NCBI RefSeq assembly: GCF_001638985.1
Contig: NW_017265149.1
Span: 987,619-1,051,618 of the forward strand
Source of the DNA: Phycomyces blakesleeanus NRRL 1555(-)
Lineage: Eukaryota; Mucoromycota; Mucoromycetes; Mucorales; Phycomycetaceae
DNA: 64,000 nt
Reading direction: 5' to 3'
Below, in pieces: positions 1 to 9,568 of this stretch. Position 1 is the stretch's first letter. Each line of letters opens with the position of its first letter. Both the position numbers and the translations under genes were made by a program. The notes beneath the pieces were generated by a model. The model worked only from the letters and a program-made list of their open reading frames with translations. It did not search any database and had not been told where the DNA came from.

Positions 1-150
1 GTATACTTTATCATACTATTTGGTATCACAATGAGAAGACAGATCAAGCACATGATCAAGTACAAGTACATTCCCTTTGACCTCAACAAGAAGAGCTACA
101 CCGGAGGAGGAGGAGGAATTGGAGGAGGACATGGTAGTAAAGGACGATAA
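1..150 (+). CDS. 3' end of an unidentified gene (possible membrane protein)
   Basis: The window opens inside an open reading frame of 49 codons ending in TAA at 148-150. A short hydrophobic stretch ([10 protein letters not shown]) is followed at once by a basic segment ([17 protein letters not shown]) and a Gly-rich tail with the run GGGGGIGGG, ending GSKGR. This looks like the last membrane segment and cytosolic tail of a small polytopic membrane protein, but I do not recognise the family. Its start lies outside the window. It converges on the frataxin gene on the other strand. Confidence 0.5.
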   Translation, partial: VYFIILFGITMRRQIKHMIKYKYIPFDLNKKSYTGGGGGIGGGHGSKGR

Positions 151-541
151 AGAAAGAAAGAAAAGACAAGACAAGAGATGATAATTTCTAAAGTTATTAC
201 CTGTGTTTTATTCTTCTTCTTCTTCTTTATATATATATATATATATATGTAAATATATATAAAAGAAGAAACAAAAATACATATATATCGCACATAGCGA
301 AAAAATCAACCAACCAATCAACCAACCAACCAAATATAATAAATGTACTTTTATCAAAAGGCAGAGGATTAATGTGTTCTCTCTTTCTCTGTATATGCAT
401 ATGCATATATCTGTGTGTACAGATAATAAGCAAGTAGAAATATACGAAAAATAAATAAATATAGATAAAGAGATGTATGGGTTATAGTCTAGAAATAGCG
501 AAATTCAATACGCCTTTTTATTATTATAATTACTACTACGA
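151..541. other. Convergent 3' spacer, 390 bp
   Basis: This spacer separates two convergent genes. It holds a (TA)n tract near 228-248 and short poly-A/T runs that probably serve as 3' end signals for both. I see no gene; the small frames here are made of TA repeats. Confidence 0.6.
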
Positions 542-891
542 CTATTGTTCTTCTCCAAACAAGTCGACCTTTTGTTCCAGTGCGTCTGACAATTCTTCAT
601 TGAATAATTCATCCAGAGTGTGGTTGTCACGACTATAGAACCACTTTCCTGACTCAACATCATAGTCAAATCTCTTGGGTCCACTAGATAAGAAAATTTT
701 GTGTTGGTTAATTTGTTAGCTCATGTTAATAATCTTCTTGCTTGGTACCTTTTGGGGGAAGAGAACCAGATTTGACGGTTTGGAGGCTGTTTGTTCAATA
801 CATATGTACCCTTTTCACCAAGTTTCAATGTCATTACACCTTGCTATAATATTAATTAATTAATTCATAAATTCATAAATTCATTCATTAC

Positions 892-922
<31 letters not shown>

Positions 923-1444
923 CGTTTTGTCTATTTGTTTATTTATCCACATAAAATAAATGAATATTCAATCAACTACTCTAATATATCCATTTTCTTC
1001 TTTCTTGTAGAAAGATAGTCTATACTTACAGAATATTCAACATCGTATGCGTCCATGTCAATCTCATCACCAATAGCTTCCAATCGTTCAACCATCAAAT
1101 CAAATGTCTTGTCAGCTGCTTTATGGTAATCTTCAGGGGAAAGATCACTGACAATATTATTATTGTTATTATTTTGAGAAACGATAAATATGAGTCGACA
1201 GGCATGGCATTCACTCTTTCTTCTTCTACTTCTTTTTAGCCTTTTGCAATCAAATAAAATAAACTCACGCAATGTGATATTGTGTGCTGTAGGTTCGCTG
1301 AATAGATCCAAATGATTGCATGAGACGTGCAGGTGCGGTAGGAATAACAGCAGCTACTCCTATGCGTCTTGTGGCCACTGTCGAAAGGGATCGGCGAGTG
1401 ATGACTGGGAGTATTAAGCGTGAGGCGATTCGTGCGGTAAACAT
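542..1444 (-). CDS. YFH1: Frataxin, mitochondrial (four exons, 176 aa)
   Basis: Frataxin is the mitochondrial iron-binding activator of Fe-S cluster assembly on the Nfs1-Isu complex. Exons on the minus strand are 1444-1269, 1147-1030, 843-749 and 683-542; all phases join and give 176 aa. The first ~58 residues ([19 protein letters not shown]...) are rich in Arg, Ser and Ala and lack acidic residues, typical of a matrix-targeting presequence; this decided the start. The mature part begins [15 protein letters not shown], matching helix 1 of the family with its acidic ridge. It continues through the conserved sheet motifs [28 protein letters not shown] and [12 protein letters not shown]. Length and domain order are normal for fungal frataxins. 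Introns carry GTGAGT, GTAAGT, GTACCA-type donors and AG acceptors. Confidence 0.95.
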
Positions 1445-2457
1445 TGAATAGAATAAACAAGGTTTCTTATAGATGAATTTTAAATAGCCAAAAGTATACT
1501 ATACAAACACACACACACACACACACACAACATCCTTCACCCCTTTGACAGCTTTTCAACTCCGACATTAATCCCTGTGTGTGTGTAATATATATATATT
1601 TTTTGTATTTTTATTTGAGACTTTACATATATTACTTTTTTTGGCTTAATATTTGTTTGATGTATGGCATCATATGCGCAAGAAATTTCAAATGATTTGA
1701 AACGCCTGTAAAAGAAAGAAGACCAAAGAGCTTATTCTGGAAGAATTTCTATTAAGCAAATGAAAGAAAATAAAATAAAATAAAAAAAGTAATACCATAG
1801 TAATCATTACTCTTTTTTTTTTGTTGATTTCAAATAGATAATCAATTCTTGGGTTAATTGTAATGGAAAATGATAATAGACTTTCGGTAACTGTTTGTCT
1901 TGAGCTCTTATAGTTTCATTCAAATAAATACATCATAAAGAGTATATATATATATATATATGATTAACAAGATAAGTTTATTTTAATATCAAGTGTTTTA
2001 TTGATTAAATACTTTTTTTTTTTAAAAAAAAAGAAATAGTTGTTATAATTCATAAGCATTTTGTAATAACATCACCGAGTCTTTTTTTTATTCTTCTTCT
2101 TCTTCTTCTTCTTCATGTACTTCTTGTCTAGGAACCTCTTGTAAAGGTACTTTTTTGATATTTTACTGAACAGAGCACACGGTCTTTAGTTGCCAAACAA
2201 GAAGATGTAGATTAAAACAACAGAAGAAGAAAAAGAAGAAAAAACAATTATGTCAATTATTAAACAGATTTAGTTACGCCTTTATTATTATTATTATTTC
2301 TCCCTTTCTCTTAATACTTTATACTACTCTTCTTTCTTCTTCTTGCTCTTACTTTATTGTAAAGTCACGTCCTATATTAAATTAAACTCAAATAGTATCA
2401 ATAATAATAATAAGATAATCAATCAGTCTGTTCATTGTCGCCCATTATAATATAATC
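1445..2457. other. 1.0 kb spacer with coding-like fragments on the minus strand
   Basis: It contains an (AC)n repeat at 1506-1529, a T11A9 palindrome at 2012-2032 and TTC/GAA triplet repeats near 2093-2114. On the minus strand two short frames look protein-like: about 1935-1807 (…QDKQLPKVYYHFPLQLTQEL…) and 1705-1632 after a possible acceptor (VSNHLKFLAHMMPYIKQ…). I could not join them into a convincing gene, so no CDS is called. Confidence 0.35.
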
Positions 2458-2871
2458 ATGCCCGACTACCCGGTCAATGTCAAGACACTACGCGCCTATA
2501 GAAAAGATCGAACACCTTCTGTGGAGGCTATAAAAGATATGATGAAAAAACTGGCCACCATTGAAGAATCACTATCTTTTATGAGTCTACAGTTAAAAGA
2601 GATTTGCTACGAACAAAAGGCTCCTCGGGACCCAGGCGTGATTTCCATGAACGACGATTTGAATACCAAGAAGGCATGGGGGTTTGATATGGAGAACTAC
2701 CTGATCAGCTCTCATTTTACTGCCTCTCAGAGTAAAATTGCTGTCATTCCTCACATGGATTCTAGCTATCGACAGTGGTATCGAGTATACAGAACAACTA
2801 GCCAGCCAAGTACAATCCACCAACTTGTTACTGATATAGTGTTTAAAAATATATACCAATCATTGAATTGA
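2458..2871 (+). CDS. Small single-exon Gag-capsid-like protein A (137 aa)
   Basis: No known gene name. The N-terminal half has a heptad-like helix (EAIKDMMKKLATIEESLSFM). The C-terminal half carries the pattern W-x3-DM-x2-YL-x4-F-x3-Q-x5-IP...WYR...TIHQLV (KAWGFDMENYL, SQSKIAVIPHM). That resembles the N-terminal capsid lobe of Ty3/gypsy-type Gag, where a Trp opens the domain and a second W/WY pair follows. Three further genes in this window share it (4179-4658, 48971-49420, 50290-50724). There is no zinc knuckle, protease or reverse transcriptase nearby and no visible LTR. It could be a domesticated Gag fragment or a decayed element; the uninterrupted frame and start-to-stop similarity to gene B favour a real gene. 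The Gag link rests on pattern recognition only. Confidence 0.6.
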   Translation: MPDYPVNVKTLRAYRKDRTPSVEAIKDMMKKLATIEESLSFMSLQLKEICYEQKAPRDPGVISMNDDLNTKKAWGFDMENYLISSHFTASQSKIAVIPHMDSSYRQWYRVYRTTSQPSTIHQLVTDIVFKNIYQSLN

Positions 2872-3771
2872 ACGGGAGGGAAGCATAATTTTTTTTTATT
2901 ATTTTCTTTTTAGTATTTGTACAATGGGAACCAATAATATGCAGTCGATTAATAACAGACTTTATATTATTTTGTTTATTATATTTATGTTTATCATTTT
3001 ATTAACAGCTTTATCATACAATATTCTTTAGTTATTTATTCCATAAAAGAGATACATACATACATATATATATCTAAATCTTAATGTCAGTTACAACAAT
3101 TTCTACCATATATTTGTCTGTTCCTTGGATAATGCTCTTTTGAAAACCACAAAATAATAATAATAATAATAATAATAATATAACCAACGATCTACATATA
3201 TAATTTTTTGGATTCTGGATACTAAATAGGTCGGTTGTACGTCTTTAGATAATATTCACCTCAAGAGTCTCTAAAGACCACTAATGATATCAGCAGCGGA
3301 AATGATTATCAAAAGAGATACTGGACATATGAGATATTTTCTATTCTGTCCTCCAAATTATAGATATATATATATATATATATATAGTTTAGGCATTTTG
3401 TAAGGTTTAGCTCAAAAGTAGAACTTATTTATTTTTAATTTTTATTTTTTAAGCAGATAATATCTTTAGAAATTTAGTGTATTTTACAATTGTGCCCATG
3501 TATATTTTGAAATTGCTTTTGACAAAGGGAAGGCTTGAGAAAAATGGTTGAATCTAAAGAATTCTATAGTACTCGTTTTTTCCCCCCTCTCTGTCTCTTT
3601 ACAATATAATACAATTATGAATAATGTGTATATATATTTGTGGTTGTATGTATAATAGAATTAGTTGTTAATGACCCTTTTTTGTGTTTTTGGAAACATT
3701 TAATACTAAATATGCTAACTTCACAAAATAAGGTAAATATCATAAGAATATAGATGTAAATCATAGCATAT

Positions 3772-3804
<33 letters not shown>

Positions 3805-4178
3805 TTATGATATGTTAATAAGTAATGCAAGATTCTAAAATATTCTAGAAAAAACGCCTATCATAAATGGTAAATATTATCAGAAAGTTTGATCTTTATC
3901 ATAAAAATCTGATGAAATTAAACTTCAAATACGTACGCGCTCTCCATGTCTTTGGAATTATTGAAATATTGGAAACAAATAAACATATGCATACTATTCT
4001 GTATTAAAAGAATAGTTTAATATTGCGTCATTCAATTACTATTATTTTATTTTATTTTTTTTAAAAAAAAAAAAACTAATTCTGTTATCTATAAAAAGAC
4101 TTCAAGAAATTTGCCTGCCTTACATATACATATAGTATTCAATCTATTCTCTGATAATAATAATAATAATATATATAT
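2872..4178. other. 1.3 kb AT-rich spacer
   Basis: Between capsid-like genes A and B. It holds an (AAT)n run near 3154-3180, (TA)n runs near 3364-3386 and 3772-3790 running into (GT)n, and a T8A13 palindrome at 4055-4075. I see no gene. Confidence 0.6.
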
Positions 4179-4658
4179 TTGGTAATGGATACCCAGCCTG
4201 ATAACGTTACTCCAGATTCGCCCGATGAACTACAAAATCGTCGTGAAGACGCCGAACCTTCGGTTATAAGACTTTTGGAGAGATTGAACAATTCAATGGA
4301 CATACTCGTCCGACAGAACAGAGAAATGTTGAGTCTTATCGAGAGCAGAGGCGGCGAATTGTTCAGAAGAAAAAATGGCCCCCGTTTCCAGACCACCGAA
4401 GTCGAACCACCGACAACCATCGCCCTTTCGGATCCTCCGCCAACTATAAAGGCATGGGCCTGTGATATGGAACGGTATCTAATGTTTTACGGGTACTCTG
4501 TCGAACAAAGTCTTTTGGTTATACCGAGTTATATGCGCATTTGCTACAAAATTTGGTTTTATGACTACTGTAAAGAGAACACCCCAGTAACAATTCAACA
4601 GATCGTATCTGATATTGTTAAAGTAATATATGAGAATGTCATAGACGACGAAGTATAA
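4179..4658 (+). CDS. Small single-exon Gag-capsid-like protein B (159 aa)
   Basis: Paralogue of the gene at 2458-2871 in the same orientation. An acidic N-terminus is followed by an amphipathic helix (VIRLLERLNNSMDILVRQ), a Pro/Thr-rich linker and the shared capsid-like module: IKAWACDMERYLMFYGYSV, then EQSLLVIPSYM and TPVTIQQIVSDIV. Alignment with gene A by eye covers about 65 residues, with the same spacing between the Trp, the DM-E-YL core and the IP pair. A second in-frame Met lies two codons downstream (4185), so the exact start is uncertain. Function unknown; a minimal capsid-fold adaptor derived from a retroelement is one possibility. Confidence 0.6.
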   Translation: MVMDTQPDNVTPDSPDELQNRREDAEPSVIRLLERLNNSMDILVRQNREMLSLIESRGGELFRRKNGPRFQTTEVEPPTTIALSDPPPTIKAWACDMERYLMFYGYSVEQSLLVIPSYMRICYKIWFYDYCKENTPVTIQQIVSDIVKVIYENVIDDEV

Positions 4659-6020
4659 ACCCCTCTCAAAAACACAGACACACAGACACACAATAGTAAT
4701 ATTGTACTATTTCTTTTATATTTTCTTTTCTGGTTTTTCTGTATTGCTAATAACCATAATAATGAAAGGTAGAAAAAGAAACCAAATAAATAATTATCAT
4801 ATTAAATGGCTTGTATCCCTAAAGAGCAAAGAAAAATAAAAGTCATACATACATATATGTATGTATGTATGTATATATGTCTTTAGAGATTATAAGATAT
4901 AACATTTAATCAGATATGGTATAGTAGAAATCACCATATTATTAATAAATTTATCAAAAGTTTGCTCTCTATCAAACGGTGTCATGGTGAACCTAAACAA
5001 GTATCGCATTTGTTTACTTGTATATTTTCAAGACAATTTTATTCACACTCTAAGCAATGGATCGTTAAAAATGAAAGGATTTGATCTGTCTTCTATCATT
5101 GAACTTGATTTCTAAAAAACAAATACAATTCCTACGGTAGTACTGGTCATTGTTCATCTTTAATAGATAAAAGTAAATAGTGTCGTGCTTTAGTCTCAAT
5201 GAAATTATATTTAATAGATCAATAAATAAATAAATAAATAAATAAAAAAATAAAAATAATAGTTTAATTGCTTGTGTGTCCACTATATTGATACACATAC
5301 CTAATCATGACGGTCTATTTGAATACAGTCAATGCCTTGAGAAGAATGAAAAGCTAAAAGGACAGGATTGTACTATGAATAGACTATAGGGCAAAATCGA
5401 AATCGAAATCGAAATGAAAAGAAGTAGAGGAGGAATTGGTGTTAAGATAAAAATGAGGATAATTGAAAAGCTTATACTTCCATGTAAACTTAATTCACTT
5501 GGAATACATTCATGTGTATCTACTATACATTTTGTGTTGGACAGGTAACAATCATTTTTCACTTGTTCTTTTGTGTCGTCTTGGAGTTTTTTTTTTTTTT
5601 TTTTTTTTTTTTAATGACAGTGAGAAAATACATCTCCCTTTATTCCTGCTTTTTTCTTTGTTTGTTTGTTTGTTTTTTGCTTTAATTTTGATAAATTTCC
5701 ATGTATTATTTTGGTCGCAGAAGAGACAAATATGCTGGTCATTTGTCATCTGACAAAAATAAATCAAATTACTGCATACTGGCTTTATTCCCATTATCTG
5801 GATTTTTTGTTTTTGAAATATTGAATGTAATATTTAAGCATTGGTTGATTTGTAATCAAAAGAGCAATACATACTTAACTATATACGTGCATACCCAGAT
5901 ACCCAGATACCCAGATACCCAGATACCCAGGCATATGCATAGGCAAATGCAAATGCACATGCACATATTTGTATAATTAGGTTTGATATATATATATTTA
6001 TTATATTATATTTGGAGTAT
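4659..6020. other. 1.36 kb spacer
   Basis: AT-rich with a (GTAT)n tract near 4852-4875, a poly-T run of about 26 at 5587-5612 and (AAAT)n near 5220-5248. Several short frames exist, all dominated by low complexity. The minisatellite at 5893-5929 is listed separately. No gene seen. Confidence 0.6.
5893..5929. repeat. 8-bp minisatellite (ACCCAGAT)n
   Basis: About four and a half head-to-tail copies of ACCCAGAT are followed by an imperfect ATGCAn/ATGCAC hexamer run to about 5965. It lies just past the 3' end of the homogentisate dioxygenase gene. Confidence 0.9.
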
Positions 6021-8288
6021 TCATTTTTCAACAGGAGGAGAAAATGTGTTTTCAAGAGTAGACCAGACTTTCCAGTAATCTTCCTGTACCTTTCCACAAG
6101 TCTTAATACCCCATGGTGTGATAGACAGCATATAATATGTTTCAAACATAAAAGATTGTGTATTTTTTCCCATCAGCAATGGCTTAAGCTCACTTTTGGA
6201 AGCCATCTTAAAAACATTAGCATCCGGTCCTATTCCAATATGATGCATTAGTGCCGTTCAAATGAAGTCATGACCGTTTGGTCTTGTACATATATATATA
6301 TGCGTTTATGTTTTGGTTTCAACTAGGCACAGGCTTACCATGAGGAGTCATAATACTGTGGAGAGAGCCTCCTCCAGGAAGAAACCCATCAGATTTTCCA
6401 TCATAATCGCCTGCAATTAAACCCATAAATTCTGACATGCAGTTACGGTGGAAGTAAGGAGGGCGAAACTAATTTATTTATTTTTTGCCAAAGAATATGC
6501 ATGAATATGCATTAGTTATTTTTATCTTATTTAAATAAGAATTATAATATATTTTAAAGAAATAAGACAGAGTAAAGAATTAGTTTACTTACCGTATTCT
6601 CAGTAACAGCCCACCTAGGAGGAAATATGACAAAATCTGCTACTGGGTAATGAGCAGAGTCTGATTTGGCTGTCAAGACAGTAAAGATAGAAGGATCCTA
6701 ATGTGTTTTTTTTTGGCATTGTTTTGTAGACAAGGTCAGCCTACAGATCTGTACTTGGTATAATACGCTTTTCGAGATGATCAAATATAACCACAGAAAG
6801 ATGTATGTACATGTATATATATATATATATATACTTACAATATGGTCAAAGGATACTGAATTTATGACACAGAATTTGGCAAGGTTGTACTTGTACGGCG
6901 CATAATTTCCATGCCAAGCAACCACATCAAACGGCGTGTGATTTTGCTGAGCTTTGAATAGCCTTCCGTTGAACTTTGACACAATTTCCCACGCTACATT
7001 TGACTCTTCTTTGAAAGTAGCGGTGGGAGTCTGGAAGTCTCGGGGGTTAGCAAGACCATTGGATCCTTGAAATTATTATATACACATATAGGATATTTTC
7101 AAGATAATAATACAATTTAAGTACATAAAGTAAACGTGGTACTCCTGCTGCTTGGTAGGATGTCTTACCAATAGGTCCTAGGTCAGGCAATTCAAAATGA
7201 CCATTGTATACTTCAAGGATGTATCCACGCCTGCAGGGGTTTACAAGTGATGTTTAATTAAGTGCGACTCGAGGTTTACAATCGTCCTATATAACAACAA
7301 CGCTAATGATAGTAGTAGTAAGTACTAAACAGCTTACGCTTCTTTTTCAGGCAAATCAACCGAGAACCGAATACCGCGTTGGATAACGCATATTTCGTTG
7401 GGTGAAACCAACATTGGACCAAATTCAGTAGTGATATCAAGTGCACCCTTTTGAGGTACTAAATAAACATAGACACGCACACACACACAGAGAGAGGGAT
7501 GATTGTAACTCAGTAATAAGCAATGCCATAATATGACTATTATGTTGTGTATGTATGTATACCAATTAGATAGTCGCCATCAGAGTTATAGAAAGCAGAC
7601 TTATTCATGTCTGTATTGGCAGTATATATATGCACAGCCAGACCCGATCTACAGGCAGGATCTCCTGCGCCTGCCAGGGTTTTGATGCCTTGAACAAAAT
7701 TGACCTGTTCTTTATTGGATGGTAAATCAAAGGGACTCCAGCGGATCTGAGTAGGTGTAACTATGCAATTGTCATCGAACTTTGAAACCAGGTCCTGACT
7801 AGTCTTTGCAGGCTCAAAAGGTGAATGAACAACTGATGGGCGAATGCGATACAGCCAACTAAAACAAAAAAGTCCAAAAAAAAAATAATGTACATATACA
7901 TATCGTTTGAGTGACTTAGTTAACTTTGATCTTTAACACAACTATTGTTGCCTTTGTTGATACTACTACTACTAATAGCAGTAATCTAAAGCTTGATTTG
8001 ATTTGGTTCGATTTTTTTTTTAATATTACCTTCGTTGGTTGTGAGTTCTAGGAGCCGAGAAAGCAGAACCAGAAAGCTGCTCAGCATAAAGGTTGAAAGG
8101 ACAATTCTGAGGTGTATTTTGACCTATGGGTTTAAAATTCTTGTGTGAGTATTATGTATATATATGTGTATATGTATATTTTAAGAACCTCTTTTGGAGC
8201 CTTTACCTTTTGGAAGAGAATCCTTTATGGCCTCTGATGTAAAATGATTTCCGAAACCTTCTTGGTATGTGTATGTGTCTGCTGTCAT
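6021..8288 (-). CDS. hmgA: Homogentisate 1,2-dioxygenase (nine exons, 441 aa)
   Basis: It opens the aromatic ring of homogentisate to maleylacetoacetate in tyrosine/phenylalanine breakdown, a cytosolic non-haem Fe(II) enzyme. Exons: 8288-8207, 8123-8030, 7858-7563, 7458-7338, 7230-7169, 7065-6839, 6697-6593, 6468-6339 and 6229-6021. All are GT-AG and in phase, giving 441 aa against about 445 for the human enzyme. The start matches the family N-terminus ([13 protein letters not shown]). The iron ligands are visible in exon 8: His336 and Glu342 in [15 protein letters not shown] and His372 in SIMTPHG. Other family motifs seen are LAEQLSG-like ([14 protein letters not shown]), RRGYILE-like ([17 protein letters not shown]) and [17 protein letters not shown]. 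No other pathway gene is adjacent, so there is no cluster. Confidence 0.97.
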
Positions 8289-9568
8289 TTTTGAATGAAG
8301 GGCAAAACAAGGGAGGAGTATAGAGATAGGTAGAGAAAGAAGAAAGAAGAAAGATGATACAATGCAATAAAAAAAATCAAGTTAAAAAAAAAAGGGGGAG
8401 GGGAATCCTTAATTTTTTTTTAAAAATAATATAATATATAAAAAAGGGCTCTTGTACCGTGGGAAAAAATGAGACACCAAAATAAAAAAATAAAATACTT
8501 ATGTAGGGCTCAAGTGAGTTTATTTGTCACAGGTGCAATTAGATAATAAATAAAATATATATATAAAAAGGGTGATTTTGCTTTGTGGTAGACAGATGAT
8601 AAAAAAAAAGATCAATTAAATATGAAACAAAAGGTCATAATGAGTTTATCCATTAAAAAAATTCATTTCTATCTTTCTGCATCGTTTTCTTGATTTTTAA
8701 AAATAATAATAATAAGCAAACTTGGTTCAAATGCATATAAAATAAGAAACCTCAAGTGCTCATAATACAGTCTCTTCCATCAAGTATGAACTTATTCGCA
8801 ATCTAATTGACAGTTGAAAAAAAATACCAGGCATTTAGAGTTGTTTGAACTTTTGATCCTAATTTTGAAAGATCAAAAATCAAAGATTCTGATTTTTTTT
8901 TCTAAAAAAATAAAAATAAAATGAAAAACTATAATCCAATAATATGTCTTGGAATCTTTGTCTGTTTTTTTGTGAGTCTGTCCACCCCAATTTTTATGTC
9001 GCAATTAATTAAATCTCAAATGTACCCTGATTTTAGAACTTGTATTTTGAAAGACGCAATTTGTTGTAAAGGCCAAGTCAGTTTGCTGCCAGTTCTGGAC
9101 TCCCCCCTCCTTCAATAGTGTCCTTGCTGAATCTTTTCTTCAATTACTTTCTATGGGGTGGGAATATGCCTGCTTAAATAGATTGCTCGTCTTTTATAAA
9201 GTTAAAATAAAATGCCAGTATATATATATTATATATTTAAGTAACCAAGAGCCATATCACATGCGAACACGATTTTATATGTACAATATTTTTGTAATTT
9301 TTGCACCAAATTGGCTTTTATTATATTTTTTGGACCAATAATTTATGAAAACAAAAAAAAAAAGGTGTATAATGCTTCCAAACTTTCCTTTTCCCCTTCT
9401 CTCTTTTCCTTCTTTAATTTTTTTCCCAAAAAATAATAATAATAATAATATATATATATATATATATACACATAAATTCGTTCTCTGAACTTGCTTTTCT
9501 CCCTCTTTTTATTATTATTATAAATTATACGCAAGTCTATTGATTCCTTGTAGACGTCATTAAACCCC
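8289..9568. other. Divergent intergenic region, 1.28 kb
   Basis: It lies between the homogentisate dioxygenase start (-) and the Nudix-CCCH-W2 start (+), so it must hold both promoters. It is AT-rich with many poly-A/T runs, including a (TA)n/(AAT)n tract at 9436-9469 shortly upstream of the + strand start. Short frames at 8921-9118 and 9153-9341 show no recognisable protein features. Confidence 0.55.

Noticed and set aside
8921..9341. Two short + strand frames with hydrophobic stretches
   Set aside because: No family resemblance, no support from splice sites or neighbours, and within a divergent promoter region.
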